Assembly: GCA_964484675.1 (NCBI GenBank) | Contig: CAZAFC010000007.1 | Coordinates: 1-64,000 of the forward strand | Length of the DNA stretch: 64,000 nt | Source: CAZAFC01 sp964484675 | GTDB taxonomy: Bacteria; Patescibacteriota; Saccharimonadia; Saccharimonadales; UBA4665 | Direction: 5' to 3' | In this document: one piece after another, positions 1 through 8,227 of the stretch | Layout of the letters: every line of letters starts with the position of its first letter | How positions within the stretch are numbered: the stretch's first letter is position 1 | Program-made: the position numbers and the translations under genes | Notes under the pieces: model-generated | What the model was told of the DNA's origin: nothing | The model's database searches: none | What the model saw: the letters and a program-made list of their open reading frames with translations, nothing else

Positions 1-57
1 TGAACCAGCGACCAAGCGGTTATGAGCCGCCTGCTCTAACCACTGAGCTACGCCCTC
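1..57 (-). tRNA. tRNA-Ile2 (CAU), 3' part cut off by window edge
   Basis: Read on the minus strand, the 5' acceptor half, D arm (GCTC/GAGC), anticodon stem-loop with CAT and the start of the T arm are all present; the 3' end lies outside the window. The variable and T-arm region resembles the minor isoleucine tRNA (ileX type) more than elongator Met. If so, C34 must be converted to lysidine by TilS, which is encoded at 16820-17749. The CAU anticodon is seen directly; the Ile2 identity is inferred from overall similarity. Confidence 0.8.
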
Positions 58-144
58 ATAAGTTCGCCGCAATGCTAATGCGCGCGGCTGACAGAGATGA
101 GTATAGCAGATTTTGCGCGATCTGCGTATACTGAGGTTGGAAGC

Positions 145-621
145 ATGAACGAAAAAATAAAAACCTATCAGCAGCGGGCGCGCCAAGTATTTCTCGACTA
201 TTATGAGCGACTGCATGACATTCACACACTTGGGGTGACGATTTTTGTGGTGCTTTTGGTGCTGCTAAGCTGGAGCGGCGTGAAAACGATCGACACCAAT
301 TATGGATTGCAAAAACAGATCACGCAGCTGCAGCAGCAAAATCAACTTCAGCAACTTTCCAATGCTAACCTTCGATTGCAGAATGAATATTACGACACCG
401 ATGGCTATCTCGACATCTCGGCGCGCCAGATATTTGGCCTGGCGGCGCCTGGCGAAACGGTGCTGACCGTGCCCGAAAATGTGGCGCTGGCTCATGCTGC
501 CAACATACCCGACGCGGTGCAAGCGCAAACGGCGCAGACCAAAGCCAAACAGCCGGCGTATCAGCGGCATTTTCAGGCGTGGATGGACTTCTTCTTGCAT
601 CGGCAGAACACCGGGGATTAG
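145..621 (+). CDS. FtsB/DivIC-like septum formation initiator
   Basis: A 158-residue single-pass membrane protein. After a short charged N-terminus comes one hydrophobic helix (about residues 30-48), then a Gln/Leu-rich coiled coil, then a conserved-looking YLDISARQIFGLAAPGE segment that matches the DivIC/FtsB pattern of a short motif following the coiled coil. Family members link the early and late divisome through FtsL and FtsQ. The start at 145 is chosen because a TATACT box sits at 127-132 and GAGGT lies just before this ATG; an upstream in-frame ATG at 97 would put the promoter box inside the gene. The C-terminal tail is Ala/Gln-rich and of unknown role. Confidence 0.75.
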   Translation: MNEKIKTYQQRARQVFLDYYERLHDIHTLGVTIFVVLLVLLSWSGVKTIDTNYGLQKQITQLQQQNQLQQLSNANLRLQNEYYDTDGYLDISARQIFGLAAPGETVLTVPENVALAHAANIPDAVQAQTAQTKAKQPAYQRHFQAWMDFFLHRQNTGD

Positions 622-725
622 CGTATTCGCGTTAGAATTTGTGCGCGCCCAGCCGACGGCTATCGTGAGTCCGTCATAAGTAGAATGGCGGCAGCTACCG
701 GTACAAGCCAAATCCAACGAGCCGG

Positions 726-754
726 TTGACACCATCACCTCTGTCCGCTATAAT
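726..754 (+). promoter_or_regulatory. Consensus sigma-70 promoter of initiator tRNA
   Basis: A perfect TTGACA (726-731) and a perfect TATAAT (749-754) are separated by 17 bases. The predicted start lies about 35 bases before the tRNA-fMet gene at 797. Confidence 0.9.
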
Positions 755-796
755 GTAACCAGACTTTTGTGAGTGGCAATGCGCTCAAAGGTATAT

Positions 797-871
797 CGCG
801 GGGTGGAGCAGTGGCAGCTCGCGTGGCTCATAACCACGAGGTCCCAGGTTCGAGTCCTGGCTCCGCAACCA
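797..871 (+). tRNA. Initiator tRNA-fMet (CAU)
   Basis: A complete cloverleaf with encoded CCA. The acceptor begins CGCGGGG and ends CTCCGCA, giving the C1-A72 mismatch diagnostic of bacterial initiators. The anticodon is CAT. The D loop is short (AGTGGCA). The anticodon stem is CGTGG/CCACG, so pair 29:41 is U-A and only two of the usual three consecutive G-C pairs are kept. A consensus promoter lies upstream and an intrinsic terminator downstream, so it is a stand-alone transcription unit. Confidence 0.95.
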
Positions 872-884
872 AGTGAATCACAGT

Positions 885-911
885 AGGACGGCTTAGAATC
901 CGTCCTTTTTT
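885..911 (+). terminator. Intrinsic terminator of tRNA-fMet
   Basis: A 7-bp stem (AGGACGG / CCGTCCT) with an 8-base loop is followed by a T run, 14 bases after the CCA end. Confidence 0.9.
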
Positions 912-1007
912 GTTATAATGAACCCAAAGTGAGCCTTTACTACGAAGTTAAAAGCAGTCATATCCGCGTTTCTGGGATCTTTTTGCATCCGGGTGGCGCC
1001 TTCGGTG

Positions 1008-1460
1008 CTAGCGCGCTACGAGCGTGGCGAGCTGATCGAACGCTTGGCTGAGGCCTTGCTCCATACCGCTTAGATATTGCCCGGCATTTTCGCCAGCAGA
1101 GAGCACCTCGGAAACGATGTCCAAGGTCGTTTTGCCGTCTGCCTCGCGCAATGTGACGGTCTGCTGCACCTCAAAAAGCTTGTTGCCGTCGGCATCGAGC
1201 GGCGCACTGATCATCACCAACTTTGACGGCGCTTCAACGACAGTGTACGTGCCCACGAGCGGCATAATCACGCCGTCTGGGCTTTGCGTGTCGACATGCA
1301 GCGCACCCCCGACTCGCACGTCAAGTTCACACGACGGGATGGTAAATGGCGCCGGCATGAACCACTGCTTGAATTGTTCTGGCTGCGTCCATGCATCCCA
1401 CACGGCTTGGCGTGGCGCATCGAAAGTCCGGCTCATTTTTACTGGTTGAAAATCGTTCAT
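1008..1460 (-). CDS. SRPBCC/AHSA1-type START-like protein
   Basis: A 150-residue soluble protein of the AHSA1 branch of the SRPBCC (Bet v 1-like) superfamily. It shows the typical opening RTFDAPRQAVWDAWT, then a central GGALHVD...G.Y strand region and a C-terminal long helix near MEQGLSQAFDQL. Such proteins bind hydrophobic ligands; no substrate can be deduced. It lies 30 bp downstream of an ArsR-type regulator on the same strand, a very common bacterial pair, so it is probably co-transcribed and controlled by that regulator. Confidence 0.8.
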   Translation of the reverse strand: MNDFQPVKMSRTFDAPRQAVWDAWTQPEQFKQWFMPAPFTIPSCELDVRVGGALHVDTQSPDGVIMPLVGTYTVVEAPSKLVMISAPLDADGNKLFEVQQTVTLREADGKTTLDIVSEVLSAGENAGQYLSGMEQGLSQAFDQLATLVAR

Positions 1461-1490
1461 AAGCTACCCTTTTTTACATATTTTTCTAAG

Positions 1491-1769
1491 CTATCCAGTC
1501 GTTTTGGCCCATTGTTTTTGGAACGAGCTAGCCCAGTTTTCTATGTGGAGAAATGGCTCTGCTTTGAGCGCATAAATCCGCTGCTGGGCAACTGGCTGCA
1601 CCGTCACGATGTCTGCTGCAGCAAGCGCGCGAAGATGCTTGGACACTTGTGGTTGTCGCAGCTGCAACAACAGGGCGATTTCATTTACTGAGCGTGGCTT
1701 TTCTCGGAGCAACTCGATAATTTTGAGTCGGTTTGGCTCGGCCAGGGCGGTAAATGTTGAAGCGTCCAT
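1491..1769 (-). CDS. ArsR-family winged-helix transcriptional regulator
   Basis: A 92-residue compact winged-helix protein. The N-terminus (ALAEPNRLKIIELLREKPRSV) and the recognition helix (LRQPQVSKHLRAL) are characteristic of ArsR repressors. No Cys metal-binding motif is visible, so it is more likely of the AHSA1-linked non-metal type. It is the first gene of a two-gene operon with the SRPBCC gene. Its -10 box ends exactly 6 bases before the ATG, so the mRNA should be leaderless. A perfect inverted repeat flanks its -35 box and is the likely autoregulatory operator. Confidence 0.85.
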   Translation of the reverse strand: MDASTFTALAEPNRLKIIELLREKPRSVNEIALLLQLRQPQVSKHLRALAAADIVTVQPVAQQRIYALKAEPFLHIENWASSFQKQWAKTTG

Positions 1770-1775
1770 ACCTAC

Positions 1776-1816
1776 AATCTAATTTATTCATATATTCCTG
1801 TCAATGAATATATGAA
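1776..1816 (-). promoter_or_regulatory. ArsR promoter with palindromic operator
   Basis: On the minus strand: -35 TTGACA (1799-1804), 17-base spacer, -10 TAGATT (1776-1781), then 6 bases to the ATG. A perfect 11-bp inverted repeat TTCATATATTC / GAATATATGAA occupies 1787-1797 and 1806-1816, bracketing the -35 box. This geometry suits repressor binding that blocks RNA polymerase. Confidence 0.85.
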
Positions 1817-1864
1817 GATTCAGCCGTGCTTTCGGCCTGCCCCACTCTTTGGTATGATTACTAC

Positions 1865-2746
1865 ATGCAACAATGCAGCGTCGTTTCGTTCGTCACGCCC
1901 GATCAGTATCAGCTGAACGGCTTGGTGTTTGGGCAAGATGGGGCAAAGCGGGGTTTTATTGTTGTGCATGGGCTTGGGAGTTCGGCATTTGCGCAGCACG
2001 ACAGCCTGCTGCCGCTTGTGGATGGCGATACGCTGGCGCTGTTTTTCAATAGTCGCGGCCACGACAAGATCGGCAACGTGCGGAAGCTGCTGCCGGATAT
2101 TGCCGAGGGCTACCAAACGCAGGGCATTGGCGAGGCTCACGAAGTCTTTAGCGATTGCGCAGACGACATTCAGGGCGCCGTTGACCTTCTTACATCAAAG
2201 GGTGTGGCCGATATCTATCTGGTGGGCCACTCAACCGGCTGTCAAAAGTCAGTGTACTATGCGAGTCAGCGTGCAAAAATCATCAAAGGCATCGTGCTGT
2301 TATGCCCGCTGAGCGACTATGCCTACGCGCTTGCCAACGAAAGCCAGGAAACGCTGGCAAAGGCGACCGCATATGCCCAGAAACTCGTCGACGAAGGCAA
2401 GCCGCACGAATTGCTCCCCTTGGATATCTCGGGAGATTTGCTGGACGCTCAGCGGTATCTCAGCCTGTATACACCAGATAGCATTGAGGAAATTTTCCCG
2501 TACGGCCAGGCCGGCAAAGTCCCGGCAGCCTTTCAGAACATCACGATCCCCATGCTTGCTGTATTTGCAGAAAAAGATGAATTCGCAGATCGGCCAGCGA
2601 ACAAAATAGCGGCGTGGTTCGAAGCACACGCTCGCGCGCCACTTACCACGAAGATCGTTGCTGACTCATTCCATAATCTACGCGAACATGGCGACGAAGT
2701 TGCGGCCACGATACAAAAATGGGCGAGCAGCATTCGCGCAAGCTGA
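1865..2746 (+). CDS. Alpha/beta hydrolase
   Basis: A 293-residue alpha/beta-hydrolase fold protein. It has an oxyanion-region HGLGSS near residue 38, the nucleophile elbow GHSTG around residue 125, a candidate acid in AEKDEFAD and a candidate catalytic His in SFHNL near the C-terminus, so a complete Ser-Asp-His triad can be proposed. It looks cytosolic, with no signal peptide. It resembles the DUF1749/esterase group; the substrate is unknown. The start at 1865 is supported by TATGAT at 1853-1858, exactly 6 bases upstream (leaderless); it diverges from arsR and shares that intergenic space. Confidence 0.8.
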   Translation: MQQCSVVSFVTPDQYQLNGLVFGQDGAKRGFIVVHGLGSSAFAQHDSLLPLVDGDTLALFFNSRGHDKIGNVRKLLPDIAEGYQTQGIGEAHEVFSDCADDIQGAVDLLTSKGVADIYLVGHSTGCQKSVYYASQRAKIIKGIVLLCPLSDYAYALANESQETLAKATAYAQKLVDEGKPHELLPLDISGDLLDAQRYLSLYTPDSIEEIFPYGQAGKVPAAFQNITIPMLAVFAEKDEFADRPANKIAAWFEAHARAPLTTKIVADSFHNLREHGDEVAATIQKWASSIRAS

Positions 2747-2771
2747 CGCGTTTGCTATAATAGTCGCAACT

Positions 2772-3530
2772 ATGCAGGGGGCGGAAAAACTACACGTGCT
2801 GGTAACGGGAACACAAGGCCGTGTTGGCGGTGCTATTATGCCTGGCTTGCGCCGCACGTTTAATGTGACGGAATTTGATATTGCCTTTCCCGAGGATGGC
2901 GATCCGTCGCAGCTGCACGGCGATATAGCCGAACACGACGTTATTATGAATGCCGTCAGAACTACGTCGCCCAATTGCATCGTGCATTTGGCGGCAAATG
3001 CCAACCACCGCGCTTCGGCTGAAGAGGTCCAGGCGCCTAACTTTACGGGCCTGCGAAATGTTTACGAAGCAGCAGCGCAGTGCCATGTGCCGAAGATCGT
3101 TTTCGCTAGCTCCGTTCATACGCATAGCGCTCATCCCGGATTCCCGAATATATCTTCGCACGAGGACGCACGGAAAATTGCGCCGGACGATCCCTATAAT
3201 CCCGGCAATCCGTACGGCGAGAGCAAAGTGTGGGGAGAAAAATTAGCCCAGTACTACGGCGACGAATATGGATTGCGCACGGTGGCGCTGAGGCTGGGCG
3301 ATCTGAACGCCGCCAATAAGCCTGGCAGAGGGCCGCATGTGCGATTCGCGCCAATCTGGCTCAGCCACCCCGACGCAACGCATGTGTTCACGAAGGCTAT
3401 TCTGGTAGATCCTCCCAAGCTCGTGTCCGCGTATTTTGCAATGTCGGATAATGACGGGCCGTATGACATCCAGCCGACTATGGATGCCTTGGGCTACCAG
3501 CCAATCGATGGCATTGCAAAACGGCGGTGA
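2772..3530 (+). CDS. NAD-dependent epimerase/dehydratase (extended SDR)
   Basis: A 252-residue extended short-chain dehydrogenase. The dinucleotide motif TGTQGRVGG is at residues 12-20, the catalytic Ser is in ASSVH, and the YxxxK pair is in YGESK. The family acts on NDP-sugars or related substrates; this short form (usual length 300 or more) could be a uronate dehydrogenase-like member. A TATAAT box lies at 2756-2761, 10 bases before the chosen ATG. It follows the hydrolase by 25 bp. Confidence 0.8.
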   Translation: MQGAEKLHVLVTGTQGRVGGAIMPGLRRTFNVTEFDIAFPEDGDPSQLHGDIAEHDVIMNAVRTTSPNCIVHLAANANHRASAEEVQAPNFTGLRNVYEAAAQCHVPKIVFASSVHTHSAHPGFPNISSHEDARKIAPDDPYNPGNPYGESKVWGEKLAQYYGDEYGLRTVALRLGDLNAANKPGRGPHVRFAPIWLSHPDATHVFTKAILVDPPKLVSAYFAMSDNDGPYDIQPTMDALGYQPIDGIAKRR

Positions 3531-3581
3531 CATACAACGGTGGCTGTGGCGTTTCGGCCGCAAATACGACATAATGCTTAT

Positions 3582-6023
3582 ATGCAAAGTGAATTTCCCG
3601 GGCTGACGGCCAAGAAGGTTGCTCAGCTGCAGGCCGAGCATGGCCTCAATGTTTTTGACACAAACACGCAACACAGCAAAGCAGTTCGGGCATTTTTGGC
3701 GCGGTTCAAGAATCCGCTGGTGATTATTTTGCTGCTGGCGGCGACGTTATCTCTGTTTTTTGGCGAAACGGCGAGCTTTTTTATCATTGCGGTGATTGTG
3801 CTGATGAGTGTGGGGCTGGACTTTGTGAACACCTTTCGATCGGAGCAGGCGGCCAATGCGCTCAAGGAAAAAGTGCTGGTGAAGGCGAGCGTGATTCGCG
3901 ATCGCCGCGACGTGCAAGTGCCGGTGAGTCAGCTGGTGCCTGGTGATATTGTGCGGCTGAGCGCCGGGCGCATTATTCCGGCCGATGGTGTGATCGTGGA
4001 TGGCAAAGATGTGTTCACCAACGAGGCGGCGCTGACCGGCGAATCGTTCCCGCAGAGTAAGCCACTCAATGCTGAGCTGTATATGGGCAGCGGCGTGGTG
4101 AGCGGCGAAGGCTTGATGCGCGTGACTGCGACTGGCCGCGGAACCAAATTTGCGCACATCGCGGCGGCGCTGCAATCGGCGCGCCGGACGACCGAGTTCG
4201 AGCGCGAGATTCGTGATTTTAGTGTGCTCATTATTAAGATCACGTCGTTTTTGGTGGTGTTTGTTTTCCTCGTGAACGTGCTCTTTCACCGCAATATCTT
4301 GGATTCAGTGCTGTTTAGCCTGGCGCTTGCGGTTGGCCTGACGCCGGAGCTTTTGCCGCTGATCATCACGCTCAATCTTACCAAAGGCTCACTCAAAATG
4401 GCCAAGGAAGGCGTGATCGTGAAGCAGCTGTCGGCCATCCAGGATTTTGGCAGTATGGACACGCTGTGCACCGACAAAACCGGCACGCTCACCGAGGATA
4501 AAATTGCGCTCGTGAAGTATGTGGACGGGCATGGCGAAGAGTCGAAAGCGGTACTGGAGCTCGGCTATCTGGCGAGTGTGTTTTCGACCGGCTTTGAGAA
4601 TCCGCTCGATACGGCTGTTGAGGCGTTCAAGCAGATCGATATTTCGCAGTACAAGAAGATTGACGAGATTCCATTTGATTTTGAACGCAAGCGGGAGGCA
4701 ATTGTAGCGCATCACATGGCCGATCGCCGCCGGGTGTTGGTGGTGAAGGGCGCGCCGGAGGAGATTTTCAAGATCTCAACTGCTTATGCGCAGACTTCTA
4801 CCCGGCTCACATCGCATGTTCTCGGGCGGCTTCAGCAAACGTACGACGCGCTGAGCCATGATGGCTTTCGGGTGATTGCCGTGGCGAGCAAGGAAATTGA
4901 CACCGAAAAACATTACCAGCCAAGCGACGAGGCTGGGCTGACATTTCAGGGATTTTTGGCGTTTCTTGATCCGGCAAAAGAGTCGGTGGGCGAAACGCTC
5001 AAGCGCATGCAGGCCATGGGCATTGGCGTGAAGATCATCACCGGCGATAATTTATACGTGACACAGAAGATCGCGCATGACATTTCGCTGCCAGTGGCGG
5101 GCTCACTCACGGGTGCCGATATGGCGCAGATGAGCAAGCGCGAGCTGGCAGTGGCCGTGGAAAAAACGACGATCTTTGCTCGCGTGAACCCTGAGCAAAA
5201 GATGCAAATTATTCAGGCATTGCAGGAAAACGGCCACGTGATTGGTTATATGGGCGATGGCATTAACGATGCGCCGAGCCTGCGCGCTGCCGACGTCGGT
5301 ATTTCGGTGAATAATGCGGTGGATGTCGCCAAAGACGCCGCGGATTTTATTCTGTTGCGCAAGAGTTTGCACGAGCTGACGAACGGCATTGTCGAGGGCC
5401 GCAAAACGTTCGCCAACACCATGAAATATTTGCGGATGAGCCTGAGCTCGAACTTCGGCAATATGTTTTCGATGGCTGGCGCGAGCTTGTTTTTGCCCTT
5501 TTTGCCAATGCTCGCCACGCAGATCTTGCTGAATAATCTGCTGTACGACACGAGCCAATTCGCGATTCCGCTCGACAATGTTGATGAATCTGAGCTCGTG
5601 CATCCGCGTACGCTCAAAATGCGCGACATCAAGCGGTTCATGTGGTCGTATGGGCTGCTCAGCTCTTGCTTTGATTTTATAACTTTCGGTGTGCTGATAT
5701 GGCTGTTCCACGCTCGCGAAGGAGTTTTCCAGGCAGGCTGGTTCCTGGAATCGATTTTGACGCAAGTGCTCGTGGTGTACGTTATTCGCACGCGTTTGCG
5801 GCCGATTGTTCAGAGTCGGCCGGCGTTGCCGCTGGTGCTGAGTACGATGTTGGTGCTCATGGTATCGCTCCTTGTCGTGCTCTCGCCTATGCGCTCGCTT
5901 TTCCATTTCGGCCACGTTCGCGGTGGGCTGCTCGCGACGCTCTCGATTGTGGTTGCGCTGTACTTGATCTGCGCGCAAGCAATAAAGCGCCGTTTTTACG
6001 GCGCTACCGTACATCCACGGTAA
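3582..6023 (+). CDS. P-type ATPase, magnesium-translocating (MgtA-like)
   Basis: An 813-residue P-type ATPase. Visible hallmarks are the actuator LTGES (about residue 152), the phosphorylation site DKTGTLTED (about 297) and the hinge MGDGINDAP (about 557), with about ten membrane helices. The C-terminal membrane domain contains NNLLYDTSQFAIPLDNVD, typical of the P3B Mg2+ transporters MgtA/MgtB, so Mg2+ uptake is the likely role. The ATG at 3582 has a CATAAT box (3570-3575) exactly 6 bases upstream, which favours it over the earlier in-frame ATG at 3540. No riboswitch leader is possible if the transcript is leaderless. Confidence 0.85.
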   Translation: MQSEFPGLTAKKVAQLQAEHGLNVFDTNTQHSKAVRAFLARFKNPLVIILLLAATLSLFFGETASFFIIAVIVLMSVGLDFVNTFRSEQAANALKEKVLVKASVIRDRRDVQVPVSQLVPGDIVRLSAGRIIPADGVIVDGKDVFTNEAALTGESFPQSKPLNAELYMGSGVVSGEGLMRVTATGRGTKFAHIAAALQSARRTTEFEREIRDFSVLIIKITSFLVVFVFLVNVLFHRNILDSVLFSLALAVGLTPELLPLIITLNLTKGSLKMAKEGVIVKQLSAIQDFGSMDTLCTDKTGTLTEDKIALVKYVDGHGEESKAVLELGYLASVFSTGFENPLDTAVEAFKQIDISQYKKIDEIPFDFERKREAIVAHHMADRRRVLVVKGAPEEIFKISTAYAQTSTRLTSHVLGRLQQTYDALSHDGFRVIAVASKEIDTEKHYQPSDEAGLTFQGFLAFLDPAKESVGETLKRMQAMGIGVKIITGDNLYVTQKIAHDISLPVAGSLTGADMAQMSKRELAVAVEKTTIFARVNPEQKMQIIQALQENGHVIGYMGDGINDAPSLRAADVGISVNNAVDVAKDAADFILLRKSLHELTNGIVEGRKTFANTMKYLRMSLSSNFGNMFSMAGASLFLPFLPMLATQILLNNLLYDTSQFAIPLDNVDESELVHPRTLKMRDIKRFMWSYGLLSSCFDFITFGVLIWLFHAREGVFQAGWFLESILTQVLVVYVIRTRLRPIVQSRPALPLVLSTMLVLMVSLLVVLSPMRSLFHFGHVRGGLLATLSIVVALYLICAQAIKRRFYGATVHPR

Positions 6024-6096
6024 TGGCCGCCGGCATGGTTGAATACTCTCAGCTTTATAGCTTGCCGACTAACTGTCGAGCAGGGAGCCGACACTG

Positions 6097-6300
6097 CTAT
6101 TGCTTCGCTTGGTTGTTTGAGCGAGCTTCGGACTTTTCGCCCGTGTCGTCGCTCATGCCTTTCCGCAACTCGTGCATCGACGAACCGAGGCTTTTTGACA
6201 GCTCTGGCAGCTTCTTGCCACCGAACAGCAGGAGCACGATGAGCAAAATAATGATTAGTTCCGGCGTGCTAAAATCCAAAATTCCAAAATGTGTAAGCAT
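6097..6300 (-). CDS. tatA: TatA-like twin-arginine translocase subunit (copy 2)
   Basis: A 67-residue protein with a short N-terminus, one transmembrane helix, the FGGKKLPEL hinge and an amphipathic helix SLGSSMHELRKGM, the full TatA layout. It closely resembles the other TatA at 8175-8387 (both share DFSTPELII and LLFG-KKLPELSKS). TatA oligomers form the translocation path for folded proteins. The start at 6300 is preceded by GAGGG, and TACAAT at 6330-6335 gives a short leader. It is on its own promoter, separated from tatC by a small membrane-protein gene. Confidence 0.9.
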   Translation of the reverse strand: MLTHFGILDFSTPELIIILLIVLLLFGGKKLPELSKSLGSSMHELRKGMSDDTGEKSEARSNNQAKQ

Positions 6301-6420
6301 GATACCCTCAAGCGTATTAATTTCACCATATTGTAGCATGCGGTCGTCGTTCCCGCGTATTTTCCCAAAAAAATAGCATGACGCTTACGTTTTTTGTGGT
6401 ATCATGGTGTGGAGAAAAAG

Positions 6421-6747
6421 ATGGCACGATACTATAATTATACGATTTTCGGTTCAACCTACGGCAGCGGCGCTTACTCGAGCTGTGACTACAGCGGCAC
6501 GTCTAGCACTTGCTCGACGTCGGGCGGTGGCTCGGGCTCGACTGGCACTGGCACTGGCAACGGCTCGCTGGCTAATACGGGCGTTGCGATTGTCGGCGTG
6601 GTTTCTTTGGCATGCTTCCTGATCGCGATGGCCTTCATTGTGAAGTTCTGGCGGCGCAAGCGCGCAAGCCAGCCGGTTATGCAAGAGGGTTCGGTAGGTC
6701 GCGAAGACGAACAAGATCACTCGCTCGACGACCAGTACGAAAAGTAG
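6421..6747 (+). CDS. Small LANTG-type sortase substrate candidate
   Basis: A 108-residue protein. The first ~50 residues are rich in Tyr, Ser, Gly and Thr with two Cys. Next comes LANTG, a hydrophobic helix (AIVGVVSLACFLIAMAFIV) and a basic stop KFWRRKR, the three-part cell-wall sorting signal of sortase substrates. The C-terminal tail of about 30 residues after the basic stop is unusually long and acidic. No N-terminal signal peptide is evident, so export would depend on the internal helix. A class-E-like sortase is encoded 1.7 kb away. A TATCAT box at 6400-6405 implies a short leader containing GGAG. Confidence 0.6.
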   Translation: MARYYNYTIFGSTYGSGAYSSCDYSGTSSTCSTSGGGSGSTGTGTGNGSLANTGVAIVGVVSLACFLIAMAFIVKFWRRKRASQPVMQEGSVGREDEQDHSLDDQYEK

Positions 6748-6893
6748 CAATCAAGTCTCGCCAAGTCTGCATTGTGCTCACTTTGGGAATATTCGGGTAG
6801 CGTTTTTGGGTGCAGATTTACGGGCGGTCACATTGCCAGCGACATTTGTCGACAGTTGTGCGTTGCTCAGAAGGTGAATATTTCCCTGTAAGC

Positions 6894-7082
6894 CTAGCGG
6901 CCGTACACGTTACTGCCGTAGCCACGGCTACTGCTGACGGGGCTATTGTGGGCCCGGCCTTTTCCGAAAATAAACTTGAGTACGGTGGAGAACCCAAGAA
7001 TCGACGCGATGCCAAAGCCAAGCGTGGTGATAAATTCTTTGCGAGTCATCTCTTTGCTGACTACTTCTTCGAGTTGCTGCAT
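6894..7082 (-). CDS. Small single-pass membrane protein with Tat-like N-terminus
   Basis: A 62-residue protein: a short amphipathic start, then MTRKEFITTLGFG, a hydrophobic helix (about residues 20-39) and a polar Ser/Gly/Tyr-rich tail. The TRKEF-hydrophobic pattern is reminiscent of a twin-arginine signal with Arg-Lys instead of Arg-Arg, and it lies between tatC and the second tatA. The start at 7082 is chosen because AAGGAG (7089-7094) is 6 bases away, whereas the other ATG at 7088 touches it. Function unknown. Confidence 0.6.
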   Translation of the reverse strand: MQQLEEVVSKEMTRKEFITTLGFGIASILGFSTVLKFIFGKGRAHNSPVSSSRGYGSNVYGR

Positions 7083-7122
7083 GGCCATCTCCTTATATAT
7101 TTTTTATTTTGAGTTTGGGCTT

Positions 7123-7151
7123 AGTGTAATAAACCATAATCACTTTGTCAA
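7123..7151 (-). promoter_or_regulatory. Sigma-70 promoter of the small membrane protein
   Basis: Minus strand: -35 TTGACA (7146-7151), 17-base spacer, -10 TACACT (7123-7128). The -35 box overlaps the tatC stop codon. The leader is about 33 bases and carries AAGGAG. Confidence 0.85.
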
Positions 7152-8227
7152 GCTTCATTAAAGCTGCGTCGCGGGCCGGGGAGCACATCATACATTCGTC
7201 GCCGCGGCTGCCTGCTGATGGGTTGCGTAGATTGGGCGGGAGCGGTGGGGCTGGCGGCTGTTTGGATTTGCTGGGTAGCAGCTGACGTTGCAAGCGGCAT
7301 TGGTTTTGACGTGGCTGAGGGTGCCTGTCGCGGGATTGCTGACGCGGCAGTTTGCATGAGTAGCGGGCGAGCGTGCTGGGCGACGGCTTGCCGGGCTGAT
7401 TGAGCCGCGGCGTCTTGAGCAAAAAGCGACTGCACTGCGGGCGAATGCCGTGAACTGTGCGAGCGATTAGTTGCCCAAACGATGACGATTCCGACCTGGT
7501 ACATGAGAATAATTGGCCCGGCAATAAATGCTTGCGCCAGCACATTGGGCGTTGGATTCATGAGCGCCGCGCTCAGGACGGCAAAAATAGCCACATGCCG
7601 TTCGTACTTGAACAGCGTGCGCGGTTTGAGTGGCTTAATGCGATTGATAAAAATGATGAACAACGGCACCTGAAACAGCAGCGCCGAGCCAAGCATGTAC
7701 ACCGTGACAAAGGCCATGTACGACTGAATGGTGACGAGCGGCTTAATCTGGCTGGTCACAAACTGGTGCAGCAAAAAATTAAGCGCCGACGGCAGCCCCC
7801 AGAAGTATCCATACAGCATGCCGGCGAGGGCCAAAACACCGGAAACCACGCTGCCGATGCCAATAAAAGACATCGACTCGCGCTTCAAAAGCGGCTGGAT
7901 ATACCTCAGAATCTGGTATACGATCACGGGAATACTGGCGGCGATGCCGAAATACACGCACACTCGAAACAAAAAGTCGATCCCACCGCCAGGCGACGTG
8001 TAAATAAATTGCTGGTGCTGCGCCGGCCGCAGCAAAATTGCCACCAATTTGTGCTCGATGGCATATGCGACGGCACTCCAGCTGGCTACCGAAAGCGCAA
8101 TGTAAAAGAGTCGTCGCCGGAGCTCCTGGACGTGCTCCATAAACGGTGCTTTTTTGTCTTGCGCTTGTAGTTTGCTATTCGCCCGATTCGCCGTGCGCTT
8201 TGTCGCTTTGCTTCTCGCGCGTTTCAT
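7148..8227 (-). CDS. tatC: TatC, twin-arginine translocase receptor
   Basis: A 359-residue protein. After a basic N-terminal extension comes FMEHVQELRRRLFY, the TatC signature, then six membrane helices ending about residue 255 with the conserved NPTPN motif (P-loop region between the last helices). TatC binds twin-arginine signal peptides and recruits TatA. A C-terminal Ala/Ser/Gln/Pro-rich extension of about 100 residues is not part of the normal family (about 240-260 residues) and looks disordered. The start overlaps the 3' end of tatA by 53 bp, so the two are translated from one operon. Confidence 0.92.
   Translation of the reverse strand: MKRARSKATKRTANRANSKLQAQDKKAPFMEHVQELRRRLFYIALSVASWSAVAYAIEHKLVAILLRPAQHQQFIYTSPGGGIDFLFRVCVYFGIAASIPVIVYQILRYIQPLLKRESMSFIGIGSVVSGVLALAGMLYGYFWGLPSALNFLLHQFVTSQIKPLVTIQSYMAFVTVYMLGSALLFQVPLFIIFINRIKPLKPRTLFKYERHVAIFAVLSAALMNPTPNVLAQAFIAGPIILMYQVGIVIVWATNRSHSSRHSPAVQSLFAQDAAAQSARQAVAQHARPLLMQTAASAIPRQAPSATSKPMPLATSAATQQIQTAASPTAPAQSTQPISRQPRRRMYDVLPGPRRSFNEA

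Noticed and set aside
929..1051. 40-codon plus-strand ORF after a TATAAT at 914-919
   Set aside because: It starts with GTG 9 bases after the box, overlaps the antisense of the SRPBCC gene, and shows no domain or composition support.
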